Assembly (NCBI GenBank): GCA_003249095.1
Contig: QBMS01000005.1
Coordinates: 17,737 to 81,736 of the forward strand
Reading direction: 5' to 3'
Origin: Snowella sp.
Lineage (GTDB): Bacteria; Cyanobacteriota; Cyanobacteriia; Cyanobacteriales; Microcystaceae
Length of the DNA: 64,000 bases
Shown: piece after piece, positions 1 to 8,328 of the stretch
Layout of the letters: each line of letters starts with the position of its first letter
How positions within the stretch are numbered: the stretch's first letter is position 1
Notes under the pieces: generated by a model
What the model was told of the DNA's origin: nothing
Database searches by the model: none
Seen by the model: the letters and a program-made list of their open reading frames with translations, nothing else
Position numbers and translations under genes: made by a program

Positions 1-263
1 GCAGATTCGGATCAGGACATTGGAAAATCCTAGATAAACCTTAAGACTTTCCTGCTCCTGTGAATACCGCTATAATTTTTGCTTTACCGTTACTATATTA
101 GGGGTTAGCATGGAACTAAAGCGCGTTGCAAAGACCATATATGATTAATGGATTCGCACCATAGTCCTTGGTTCAATTTCTTAGGTGAAAGCCATTGAAA
201 TCAGGGACTCAAACACGAGATTCCGAGCAGTGTTGTTGTTCATCTCCTAAAATCCTAGAAAAT
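1..263. other. leading non-coding stretch
   Basis: No convincing gene is seen before the first CDS. The ORF track opens that CDS with a TTG at 195, but the first 23 residues of that version look unlike protein (a Cys and Ser rich run), so this stretch probably holds the promoter and leader of the roadblock-type gene. Nothing else is recognised. Confidence 0.4.
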
Positions 264-1403
264 ATGTCCTTAATGGTTGGCCAATTGATCTATACAACCT
301 TACCGAATAGTGGGTTTCAACTATTGGTGAGCCAACGGATTCCGATTCATATTCAGGATTCTTTTGTGCAGAACATTGTTTATCAGCATTGGAATGTCTA
401 TAATCCTCCTAGTGATGACTATCAGGCGGTCTATCTCCATCAGGTTTCTGCTACCCATCTTTTGTTTGGCTGGTTATATAACGAAGGTAGGGATGAACTC
501 GGTCGCTCCCACATTCCCTATTTTTTGGCCTATTACTGGACGGGGAATCTGGATGATGCTCGTTTAGAAAGATTTTTAAGACATTTAGAAAAGGGGCCAG
601 TCTATTTTATTGAACGGGAACGCCTCGAAAGTAACCTACAGAATGTTATTGTCCCCGATGTCGATGAATATAATTCTCCCCGTTTGGGGTTGGTGATTTC
701 TTCAGAAATTAGGGCTAAAAGTCAGAAGGATCTCCAAAAAAAGAAAATTTTAAAGCTGTTGGTTTCTTCGGATGATCCCGTCTCTCCAGAACCCGTTTCG
801 GATCTGGGAAATGTCCTTGAAATCACGGACGTTCCTTACCTAGAGCTGACGGTTGAAACGACAGAAATTAGCGAAAAACTGACGGTTACAGAGAAAAAGT
901 CCCAAGTTACCGCCCCAACAGAGCTAAACTCATCCCAGGTTGAACAAATTTTTGAAGATGTGGTGCAAGAGGGCATGGGCATTGAAGGGGCGATCCTGAT
1001 TTCTGACGAAGGGCGATCGCTGACTAGGGCCATTGGTCTGGATGAAAGTCAGGCGTTGATTATGGCGGGTCGGATGTTGGCCTTAGCGAAAAAAAGTCAA
1101 ACAGAGATGCAATGGCAGGATTGGGAGGCGATCGCGGCCCATAGTTCCGACGGTCATTTGATGCTCACTCCCTGCTTACCCGACGTATTTTTATTTGTTC
1201 AGGCAAGCGAGGTTTTAACGGGCTTATTAGAAGTCGAAATCAAACGCATTATCAAAAAAATCCAATCGATTCACCAAAATAACGAGATGTTTGTGCCATT
1301 TTCTCCCCTCTGGGACGATCTAGAGGAAGAAGATGAAATGGGTGAAGTGTTGGCCGACTCCGATGAACAAATCCTGTATCGTGGCAGACGCATGAGTTTT
1401 TAA
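264..1403 (+). CDS. protein with C-terminal roadblock/LC7-like domain
   Basis: The protein has an amino-terminal region of about 170 residues (start MSLMVGQLIYTT) that resembles the extended domains found ahead of small-GTPase regulators. A charged linker follows. The last third, about residues 225-335, looks like a roadblock/LC7 fold (EGAILISDEGRSL, then MAGRMLALAKK), a family that in bacteria usually acts with small Ras-like GTPases such as MglA. The ATG at 264 is preferred to the TTG at 195 because the extra 23 residues are low in protein character. It converges on the ABC1 kinase gene with 7 bases between stops. The domain call is by eye; a GTPase-associated role is inference. Confidence 0.6.
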   Translation: MSLMVGQLIYTTLPNSGFQLLVSQRIPIHIQDSFVQNIVYQHWNVYNPPSDDYQAVYLHQVSATHLLFGWLYNEGRDELGRSHIPYFLAYYWTGNLDDARLERFLRHLEKGPVYFIERERLESNLQNVIVPDVDEYNSPRLGLVISSEIRAKSQKDLQKKKILKLLVSSDDPVSPEPVSDLGNVLEITDVPYLELTVETTEISEKLTVTEKKSQVTAPTELNSSQVEQIFEDVVQEGMGIEGAILISDEGRSLTRAIGLDESQALIMAGRMLALAKKSQTEMQWQDWEAIAAHSSDGHLMLTPCLPDVFLFVQASEVLTGLLEVEIKRIIKKIQSIHQNNEMFVPFSPLWDDLEEEDEMGEVLADSDEQILYRGRRMSF

Positions 1404-1410
1404 GGCTGAT

Positions 1411-3360
1411 TTAATCCCACTCTAAGACTACATTGCGGATTAAACGGGCGATCGCTTTTTGGGCTAGACCCTCAGCCACCTGTTGGCCCATGCGATGGGT
1501 TTCAGGATTGGTAATCAGTTTACTGAGAACAGGAACTAATTTCATCGGCTCAAAACCTGGCGTATTTCGTAAAATCTGCCAGATACTCTTAAGATGCTCG
1601 AAGGTCTTAGCATTATCTTGCAGTTCTATCGGTCTTTCCTGGAGAGCCAAGCCCACCTGTTCCCGAATCCCCGTTGTCAAATTAAACCAACTACGACGAC
1701 CAAACAAATCGATCGCATTAATCAATTCCTTGACCACCCGTTCCCGAATAAAATTACCGCGATCGGAGAACAAAAACTCAGTGGCCTGTTCTAAAATCTT
1801 ATCAAAATCGAAATCACTAGAATTTTTGGCATTATTTAACAAATTTTCCAACCGATTCCAACGAAAACTCCCATCTTGAAATAACAAATCCTGGAGAGAA
1901 GACCGTAATTGGGGAGACTCATCCGTTAAAAGCCGTTTTGCCACATAGGGATAGGCTTTCGTTAATACCTTAAAATTGGGGTCAATACCGATCGCGATCC
2001 CTTCTAGGGTCACCATTGAGCGAATAATGAGGGCATAATAGGCGGGAACTCGAAAGGGAAATTCATACATCATGGCCGACATTTGATCGGTAATACTTTT
2101 GAAATTCAACTCCGCCACACTCGCCCCCAACGCATTGCCGAAAACCTGGGAAAGGGCGGGAACAATCGGTCTGAGATCCGTATCAGCCTTGAGAAAATCT
2201 AGATTCACATAATCCTGGGCTAGGGACTCAAAATCTCGATTCACCAGATGCACCACCGCTTCGATCAAACCATAGCGTTGATAGGGTTTAATCGTACTCA
2301 TCATGCCAAAATCCAGATAGGCTAAACGGCCATCTTTCATGGCCAATAAATTGCCAGGATGGGGATCGGCATGGAAAAAGCCATTTTCTAATAATTGACG
2401 CAAAGAACATTGCACCCCTACCTCGACCAAATGGGTGGCATCAATGCCTTGAGCCTGAATTGCCCGCATATTGGTTAATTTTGTTCCTTCAATCCATTCC
2501 ATCGTCAACACTCGACGACCGCTATATTTCCAATAAATGCTAGGAACGTAAATTTCGGTCATGTGTCCATAGAGTTGGGCAAATTTTTCGGCGTTGCGTC
2601 CCTCCTGGATATAATTCATTTCTTCAAAAATCCGACTGGCCAATTCATCGGTAATGGCGACTAAATCAGAGCGGACTCTTTTTACATTACGATTTGCCCA
2701 GAGTGAGAGGGTTCTCATAATGTAAATATCTAGGGTGATGCGTTTGATCAAATCGGGGCGTTGAACTTTGATCGCGACTTTTTCACCTGTTTTAAGGATT
2801 CCTCGATAAACCTGACCTAATGAGGCGGCGGCAATCGATTCGGGGGAAATTTCAGCATAGATTTCTGACGGGTGCGCACCCAGTTCTTCTTCAATTAATT
2901 GATAGGCAATTTCATTAGAAAAGGGCGGTAGTTGATCCTGTAAAGTCGTCAGTTCATCTAAATAAATGGGCGGCACCAGATCGGGACGGGTGGAGAGGGC
3001 TTGTCCGACTTTGATATAGGTAGGCCCTAGTTTTGTTAATAATTCTCGGAGTTGAATCGCTCGTTTGCGATCGCCTTTAGGATCTTTACCGCAGAATTTA
3101 TCCCACCATAAACTCACGATAAAGGAGAGAAAGGGGATGATGATATTCAATAAACGAGCAAAAACTTGCAAAGGACGCTGTTTATAGAACTCAGTAATTA
3201 ATTCAGGATGATAACGCCAGCTTTCGGGGAACATATCACTGACAGGCCCTAAATCTTCGGTATGGCCGAGAGGGATATGAATCGGTTGTACTTCTACGGA
3301 AATAATCTCTTCTGCGAGTTCCACAGAGTTAGAAGGGGGCGTAATCATCGCTTGGGTCAT
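1411..3360 (-). CDS. ABC1/UbiB-family atypical kinase
   Basis: At 649 residues this has the full set of UbiB/ABC1 kinase-like features: the KxGQ motif (KVGQ, about 117-120), the alanine-rich loop that replaces the glycine-rich loop (AAASLGQVYRG, about 177-187), the lysine strand VAIKVQRP, the catalytic segment HADPHPGN (330-337) and the metal-binding YLDFG (348-352). In cyanobacteria and plastids, relatives act in prenylquinone or tocopherol metabolism and stress responses at thylakoid membranes. A hydrophobic segment near residues 68-85 could anchor it. Which of the several cyanobacterial paralogues this is cannot be told from the sequence alone. Confidence 0.9.
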   Translation of the reverse strand: MTQAMITPPSNSVELAEEIISVEVQPIHIPLGHTEDLGPVSDMFPESWRYHPELITEFYKQRPLQVFARLLNIIIPFLSFIVSLWWDKFCGKDPKGDRKRAIQLRELLTKLGPTYIKVGQALSTRPDLVPPIYLDELTTLQDQLPPFSNEIAYQLIEEELGAHPSEIYAEISPESIAAASLGQVYRGILKTGEKVAIKVQRPDLIKRITLDIYIMRTLSLWANRNVKRVRSDLVAITDELASRIFEEMNYIQEGRNAEKFAQLYGHMTEIYVPSIYWKYSGRRVLTMEWIEGTKLTNMRAIQAQGIDATHLVEVGVQCSLRQLLENGFFHADPHPGNLLAMKDGRLAYLDFGMMSTIKPYQRYGLIEAVVHLVNRDFESLAQDYVNLDFLKADTDLRPIVPALSQVFGNALGASVAELNFKSITDQMSAMMYEFPFRVPAYYALIIRSMVTLEGIAIGIDPNFKVLTKAYPYVAKRLLTDESPQLRSSLQDLLFQDGSFRWNRLENLLNNAKNSSDFDFDKILEQATEFLFSDRGNFIRERVVKELINAIDLFGRRSWFNLTTGIREQVGLALQERPIELQDNAKTFEHLKSIWQILRNTPGFEPMKLVPVLSKLITNPETHRMGQQVAEGLAQKAIARLIRNVVLEWD

Positions 3361-3534
3361 AGGTCAACACTGAGAATACAGACTATGTAAACTATTGTAA
3401 CAAGCTTTGCCCTAAGCTTCCCCCTTTCTGAGTGCGGTTTCCAACCTATGCGATCGCATTTTTGTGATTAGACCAGAGGCGATCGCTTTTTAGTTTGATG
3501 TATAATTTCTATTGTTATCCCTGGGTGTTGTCCT

Positions 3535-3799
3535 ATGCCTACCGTCACCGATTCCGAGCTAAAAGAAATAAAAGACCTGATAACTGAATCTTAAGCAAGG
3601 TGTGGGAAAAGTTAACGAGACTGTCACTGAAATTAAAATTAATCAGGCGCGAATGGATGAAAAATTAGAGTCTATCAGCGAAAATATGGCTGACCTAAGA
3701 AAACAATCTGAGAAGCAGGATAACCGTCTCTGGGTTCTCATTTCAGGAATGTTTTTGGCTCTATTAGGGTTTGTGATCAAATCTTCTCTTAATCCTTAA
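3535..3799 (+). pseudogene. frameshifted small coiled-coil membrane protein gene
   Basis: An ATG at 3535 opens a reading frame (MPTVTDSELKEIKDLITES) that stops at 3592. The continuation lies one frame away and runs to 3799, with a coiled-coil segment (INQARMDEKLESISENM) and a C-terminal membrane helix (LWVLISGMFLALLGFVI). Removing one T near 3589 would give a continuous protein of about 87 residues, so this looks like a one-base insertion in a small membrane-anchored coiled-coil protein of the sort cyanobacteria carry in many copies. The ORF track shows only the second part, from a GTG at 3602. A sequencing error or a real small protein from that GTG cannot be excluded. Confidence 0.6.
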
Positions 3800-3906
3800 C
3801 TGCGATCGGCTTTTGGTGTACAATTTTCACTATCTTCAATCATTTATTGTTGATTTGCCGTATCTTGATTTTCTTGCAACTCTATATTTTCTAATTCTCT
3901 TTAATA

Positions 3907-4464
3907 ATGATGTTAAATACACAAGATCGAAAAAAATTGATTGGTAAAATTAGTAGGGCAACTGGAATTGCCCAATATGCCCTTGACAAAAAAATGAATG
4001 ATCAACAATTAGTAGAAGCGGGAAATCATTTAATGACATTGAAGCTAATTAAGTCTGCTAATGACTATAATCGTTACTGTCAGGGACAAAAAACGGCCGA
4101 AGCTAAGGCTAAATTAAAGGAATTTCTCAGTCTTCAAAACTCAGAAATTTATAAAGCTGGTCAGTGGTTAGTCTCTTGTCTTTCGACTAATGGGCAGGAA
4201 AGAAAAAAAAATTTGCTTGAAAAGGAATTAGTTCATAAAGATGATTATAATGAAGCAACACGTGATTTAAGTGATACAATTAAAGAACAGTTAAAGATTG
4301 CTGATTCCCAAGTACAAGAGGCAGTAAACAAGATTCAAATATTAGAAAACATCAACGATAATTTACGTAAGCAAATGCAATCTGTCAAGGATTATATCAT
4401 GAAAAAACATGGCTCTGATGAATGGAACAATATAATTAAGTATTTTCCAAAATCTAATAAATAA
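3907..4464 (+). CDS. hypothetical helical protein, first gene of an A+T-rich cassette
   Basis: Not recognised. The 185-residue product is hydrophilic and looks almost entirely helical. The C-terminal half (about 115-165) has the heptad character of a coiled coil (TIKEQLKIADSQVQEAVNK). No signal peptide, membrane segment or catalytic motif is visible. It is the first of three closely spaced same-strand genes, followed 13 bases later by another unknown and then by an HNH nuclease. The coding is visibly richer in A+T than the neighbouring kinase and pseudouridine synthase genes, and it contains almost none of the HIP1 sites common elsewhere, which suggests recent acquisition. Confidence 0.6.
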   Translation: MMLNTQDRKKLIGKISRATGIAQYALDKKMNDQQLVEAGNHLMTLKLIKSANDYNRYCQGQKTAEAKAKLKEFLSLQNSEIYKAGQWLVSCLSTNGQERKKNLLEKELVHKDDYNEATRDLSDTIKEQLKIADSQVQEAVNKIQILENINDNLRKQMQSVKDYIMKKHGSDEWNNIIKYFPKSNK

Positions 4465-4477
4465 GATACAATCAATT

Positions 4478-4852
4478 ATGAAAAATGACGACAAAATGAC
4501 TTATCGAGATTGGCAAAAGAGAAATACCAATAAATTTAGCTATCTAAACAATTTTCAAAAAAAAGAAATACGGAATAGAGGCTACAAAAATATAGGGTGG
4601 ATTCAAGTAAAATCTTCATGGGAAATCCTGTGCGAATATTTTTCTAATCAAGAAGAAAATCAGGACAATTCAATCAGTATGTTTGATTATAAGATATCTC
4701 AAGGGGATATAATAGGTGCTATTAACTTGTCTATACTTGAATCAGATGTAGCAAAAAAAGTTGCAATAGAAGCTCAAAAAAAACTACTTCAATCTCAAAA
4801 ATATTTAGAAAAAATATCGCTAGATTCTCTTGAAAAATATCCATTACTCTAA
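4478..4852 (+). CDS. hypothetical protein, middle gene of the HNH cassette
   Basis: Not recognised. The 124-residue product is charged (MTYRDWQKRNTNKF at the start), with a helical C-terminal part (VAKKVAIEAQKKLLQSQKYL). It sits 13 bases after the preceding unknown gene and 23 bases before the HNH gene, so the three are probably co-transcribed. No cysteine clusters, nucleotide-binding motifs or membrane helices are visible. The A+T richness matches its two partners. Confidence 0.55.
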   Translation: MKNDDKMTYRDWQKRNTNKFSYLNNFQKKEIRNRGYKNIGWIQVKSSWEILCEYFSNQEENQDNSISMFDYKISQGDIIGAINLSILESDVAKKVAIEAQKKLLQSQKYLEKISLDSLEKYPLL

Positions 4853-4875
4853 TTTTTATTTCCCATGAAGAAAAT

Positions 4876-5379
4876 ATGTCTGAATTTCCTCAAACGATTC
4901 TAAAAACTTTATATAAGTCCAGCGACATAAACAGAATATGGCGTGATAATGCGAGTCAACCTGTTATTTGTCATCCCCAAAAAGGCTGGATATCTCCAAA
5001 TAAATATAGAGAAATCGGAAAAAATAGACCATGTCCTTATTGTGCAAAAAAAATGGTTTATGGAAAAGATAGATATAGTACACCTTCGCTTCAAGAGGCT
5101 GTCAAAAGAGGTTATGAATATCTTGACAATCAGGGGATCAAAAAAATAAATCAAATAGGTAATGGCAATCTTTATTTTCATCCCAATTACGTGACTTTAG
5201 ACCATAAAATCAACAAAGCTCGTTGTCCTGAACTAATGTTTAATTACGATAATTTGGAGATTATTTGTTGGAAATGTAATAATGAAAAAAGTGATAATAA
5301 TGCTTTTGAATTACAATTTAATCACCAATATATTAATGATTTAATTGATGAGGTTTTAAGTCGTTATCCATCTCTCTAG
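4876..5379 (+). CDS. HNH-type endonuclease
   Basis: The 167-residue protein has a zinc-ribbon type HNH layout: CPYCAKK near residue 53, a central LDHKINKARCPEL containing the Asp-His pair of the nuclease motif, and a closing CWKCNNEKSDNNA that carries the second CxxC and the final Asn. Spacing between the CxxC pairs fits the treble-clef HNH fold. It is the last gene of the A+T-rich cassette. The partners are unknown, so this could be a defence nuclease, a homing-type nuclease or part of a mobile unit. The HNH call is good; target and role are open. Confidence 0.8.
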   Translation: MSEFPQTILKTLYKSSDINRIWRDNASQPVICHPQKGWISPNKYREIGKNRPCPYCAKKMVYGKDRYSTPSLQEAVKRGYEYLDNQGIKKINQIGNGNLYFHPNYVTLDHKINKARCPELMFNYDNLEIICWKCNNEKSDNNAFELQFNHQYINDLIDEVLSRYPSL

Positions 5380-5873
5380 AAATACCAATTTTATCTATTG
5401 ACTTTGTACACGAAAATTTTAAAAACGCAAACTAGTATATGCAAGTAAAACAAAAAGCTCTATCAGAACTTTCCGAAACTTTTCAAAGCTTTTTTAATCG
5501 AACAGTATGAAAATAATTACCTTCCTGAATTATAGCGATCGCATTTTCAGTAGTTATTAGTAGGGGCATAGTATTTTTGCCATCCCGAAGAGCTTAAAAC
5601 CGTAGTTACCCCATAGGAACCGATAGAAACCATATCAAAACCATCCTTAAAATACTTAAAGTTCTTTTATATCCCTAGACTACCCACTATGCCTCGAAGA
5701 TCGATCATGTTCCACCACACAACTGTCAACGGTAAAAATACTGATTGTTCCAAACTAAGATTGCGATCGCGTTTTTCTGAAAAAATTTTGAAAAAACAAG
5801 GGGGGATCGCTTTTATTCGACAGTTATAATAATGAGATTAGCCTAATTCCTCCTTTGCAACGTTAAACTACCT
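5380..5873. other. non-coding spacer after the HNH cassette
   Basis: About 490 bases hold no ORF that looks like protein. The stretch is A+T rich with two HIP1-like sites (near 5536 and 5762) and short runs of A and T. No tRNA, terminator with a clear U-tract or insertion sequence end was recognised. Confidence 0.4.
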
Positions 5874-6041
5874 ATGACTTACGAAGAATTACAAAATCTT
5901 ATTACGTCCAATGCCAAAGCAATAGATGCACTTACCCATGCTCTAAATCAGGAAAGAGAAGAACGCCAGAAAAAAGAAATAGCTTGGGAAAAGGACAGAA
6001 AAGAAATAGATGAACTACTGGGACGAGTCGCCCGTAGGTGA
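5874..6041 (+). CDS. short coiled-coil protein, possibly truncated
   Basis: A 55-residue ORF not in the supplied track, starting MTYEELQNLITSNAKAI and continuing as a strongly charged helix (QEREERQKKEIAWEKDRKE). The opening resembles small coiled-coil proteins common in cyanobacteria that continue for another 40-60 residues. Here a TGA follows GRVARR directly, inside a GTGATCGC motif, so it may be a shortened remnant. No clear Shine-Dalgarno sequence precedes it. Confidence 0.4.
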   Translation: MTYEELQNLITSNAKAIDALTHALNQEREERQKKEIAWEKDRKEIDELLGRVARR

Positions 6042-6066
6042 TCGCATTTTAAATTAATTACAGATG

Positions 6067-6984
6067 CTAAAACTGACAAATTAACTCAGGGGGAGGAGGA
6101 CAAATAAAACTTACATATTCGCTTGTCCCAGGATGAATAAAACCGAGTTGATGGGCATGGAGGCAATAGCCACAATCACTAGGAACAGAAATTTTTGAAT
6201 CTATACAGATAGTTTTAGCAATACCACCCACATCATAGAGCGGATCGCCTAAAAGTGGATAACTGATCGCGGCTAAATGAATGCGAATCTGGTGGGGTCT
6301 GCCCGTCAAAATTTTTATTTCTAAAAGTGTTTTCCTTGAGCTTTTTTCTAACACTCGGCAATCGCTTTGAGCAAACTTGCCCGTTGGGGTCGCGCCATAA
6401 ATATAACCCAAAATTGGGTGGGGAATTTTACCGATCGCCTGATTAATAGTAAATTCCGTTGGTAATTCGCTGGGGCCAATTAAGGCACGATAAATTTTAC
6501 TGATTTGGCGATCACGCATCTGTTGACTGAGCTTAGATTTTGCCAAGGACGAACGAGCGATTAACATCAAACCAGAAGTCCCCCGACCGAGACGATGGAT
6601 AGGAACAGGCATTTCCTGGGGATAACGTTGTTGGAGTTGGTAAAGTAGGGTATTTTGTAAAAATCCGCCCCCAGGCAACACGGGTAATCCCAACGGTTTG
6701 GCAATAATCATTAAATCAGTATCTTCGTAGAGCATTACAAAATCCAACGGGACATCAGGTTCTTCCCAGGGCGATCGCTGATAGGTGAGTTGCTGTCCTT
6801 TTTTTAAGAGAGTTTCAGGTTTTGCGGTTTGGTGATTAATTAAAATTTGTCCCGCCAGAATGCGATTATGCCATTCTTCTCGACTGGAATGTTGATAATT
6901 TTGGCAATAGTAATCTAACAGGGTTTGACTCGCGCCTTGAGCATTAACCTTTTCCTCATACGTCCAACCTTGATTCATCACCAT
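6067..6984 (-). CDS. RluA-family pseudouridine synthase
   Basis: The product (305 residues) converts specific uridines in rRNA or tRNA to pseudouridine. An S4-like region is visible first (NRILAGQILINHQTAKP). The RluA catalytic motif HRLGRGTSGLML follows, carrying the catalytic Asp position as Gly-Arg-Gly-Thr, and then the conserved TGRPHQIRIHLA and YPLLGDPLY. The usual HRLDRxTSG has Asp where this protein has Gly (HRLGRGTSG), a substitution seen in a minority of RluA-like proteins and worth checking. ATGs at 6984 and 6978 are both possible starts. The substrate cannot be assigned. Confidence 0.85.
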   Translation of the reverse strand: MVMNQGWTYEEKVNAQGASQTLLDYYCQNYQHSSREEWHNRILAGQILINHQTAKPETLLKKGQQLTYQRSPWEEPDVPLDFVMLYEDTDLMIIAKPLGLPVLPGGGFLQNTLLYQLQQRYPQEMPVPIHRLGRGTSGLMLIARSSLAKSKLSQQMRDRQISKIYRALIGPSELPTEFTINQAIGKIPHPILGYIYGATPTGKFAQSDCRVLEKSSRKTLLEIKILTGRPHQIRIHLAAISYPLLGDPLYDVGGIAKTICIDSKISVPSDCGYCLHAHQLGFIHPGTSEYVSFICPPPPELICQF

Positions 6985-7124
6985 GATAGAAAAGCTGATT
7001 TTTCACTGAATAAATATTAAACGCGCGATCGCATTTCTAATTTTATCGAGAAAATCCCATTCTTTCTTTCTTTAGGTCAAGCCGAGTTGCTAAAATAATC
7101 AAGCTGAAATTAGGAAATATTCTC

Positions 7125-7715
7125 ATGGGCGATCGCTTACAGGGCTTGAATCTCTACCTCATCGGGATGATGGGAACGGGCAAAACAACAGTGGGTCAGC
7201 GATTAGCTAAGGAATTAGGCTATCGTTTTTTTGATACGGATGTTCTCATTGAACGGGTGGCTCAAAAGAGTATTAATGAGTTGTTTGCAGAAGACGGAGA
7301 AACTTTTTTCCGAGATTTAGAAAGTCAGGTATTAGGGGAAGTCTCAGCCTGTACTCGGAGCGTTATTGCAACAGGAGGCGGCGCGGTGTTGCGTCCTGTC
7401 AATTGGGGTTATTTGCGGCATGGATTGATTATCTGGCTTGATGCGCCGATTTCCCTGCTGGTAGAAAGACTCGCAGAAGACAATACCCGTCCTTTACTCA
7501 AAATTGATGATCTGTCCCTGAAGCTAGAAACTTTGTTAGCAGAACGAAAATCCCTCTATCAAGAAGCCGATTTACAGATTGCGATCGCCAAAAATGAAAA
7601 TCCTGAGCAAATAGTCTCAAAAATCCTAGAACAAGCCCCCAACGTCTTAAAATCCCCTGAAAAATCACCCCAACCAGGCGAAATAAATCCTGAAGATCCC
7701 AACGAATTCAATTAG
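7125..7715 (+). CDS. aroK: shikimate kinase
   Basis: This enzyme phosphorylates shikimate at the 3-hydroxyl in aromatic amino acid synthesis. The P-loop GMMGTGKTT (14-22), the shikimate-binding Asp region (FFDTDVLIE), the ATGGGAVLRP loop and the lid arginine segment (EDNTRPLL) are all present. At 196 residues it is slightly longer than the usual 170-180, with a Pro/Glu-rich tail (about 176-196) that is probably disordered. It is followed 34 bases later by a VOC protein and then dnaN, all on the plus strand. Confidence 0.93.
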   Translation: MGDRLQGLNLYLIGMMGTGKTTVGQRLAKELGYRFFDTDVLIERVAQKSINELFAEDGETFFRDLESQVLGEVSACTRSVIATGGGAVLRPVNWGYLRHGLIIWLDAPISLLVERLAEDNTRPLLKIDDLSLKLETLLAERKSLYQEADLQIAIAKNENPEQIVSKILEQAPNVLKSPEKSPQPGEINPEDPNEFN

Positions 7716-7749
7716 CATAGAATTAAAAATTTTTTGTTCTAGAACTGCT

Positions 7750-8208
7750 ATGGAAACCAATCTTCCCAGTCTTGCTCACGGAACCCTACGGAAAGTGCAT
7801 CATATCGCCTTTAACGTCAAAAATATGGACATTTCTCGCCATTTTTACGGTCAAATTTTAGGCTTAACCGAATTAACAGGGGATGCGGTTCCCTCTACCC
7901 TCAAATCCCTCGTTGAACAGGGAAAAGTCGCCAATTTTATGACTCCCGACGGCACAATTATCGATCTATTTTGGGAACCTGATTTATTGCCGCCCCATCC
8001 CGATCCGACCCAGGGCTTTACCCGTGCCAATCATCTTGCCTTTGATATTGCTCCCGAAGCTTTTGATGACGCGATCGCGGTTTTACAATCCCACCAAGTC
8101 GCGATCGACCACGGCCCCGTGACCCGACCGACTGGCAGAGGCATCTATTTTTATGACCCCGATGGTTTTATCCTCGAAATTCGTTGCGATCCCGAAAGCT
8201 CCCTTTAA
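7750..8208 (+). CDS. VOC (glyoxalase/dioxygenase) superfamily protein
   Basis: A 152-residue protein with the paired beta-alpha-beta modules of the vicinal oxygen chelate fold: VHHIAFNVKNMDISRHFY in the first, NHLAFDI in the second, and FYDPDGFILEIR at the end. The His residues at the starts of the modules and the final Glu are candidate metal ligands. Reactions in this superfamily vary widely (lactoylglutathione lyase, dioxygenase, resistance proteins), so no substrate is proposed. Confidence 0.8.
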   Translation: METNLPSLAHGTLRKVHHIAFNVKNMDISRHFYGQILGLTELTGDAVPSTLKSLVEQGKVANFMTPDGTIIDLFWEPDLLPPHPDPTQGFTRANHLAFDIAPEAFDDAIAVLQSHQVAIDHGPVTRPTGRGIYFYDPDGFILEIRCDPESSL

Positions 8209-8223
8209 GCAATTTTCCCCAAC

Positions 8224-8244
8224 TTTTCCACAGACTGTGGATAA
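8224..8244. promoter_or_regulatory. pair of facing DnaA boxes upstream of dnaN
   Basis: TTTTCCACA (8224-8232) is followed after three bases by TGTGGATAA (8236-8244), the exact complement of the consensus box TTATCCACA. The centre is a perfect odd palindrome, TCCACAGACTGTGGA. The pair lies about 85 bases ahead of the dnaN start. DnaA boxes upstream of dnaN are known at some cyanobacterial origins; here only two are seen, so this could be an origin element or a DnaA-controlled promoter. Confidence 0.6.
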
Positions 8245-8328
8245 CAAACCAAGTCATTAAATCCCCACGCCAGCAACCCCAATAAGAGCGTACAATCGAT
8301 CTGCTCTACTAAAACCGTGTTACGAGTC

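Noticed and set aside
8209-8328. Complete replication origin at dnaN
   Set aside because: Only two DnaA boxes are visible and no A+T-rich unwinding element was distinguished; kept as a finding rather than called as oriC.
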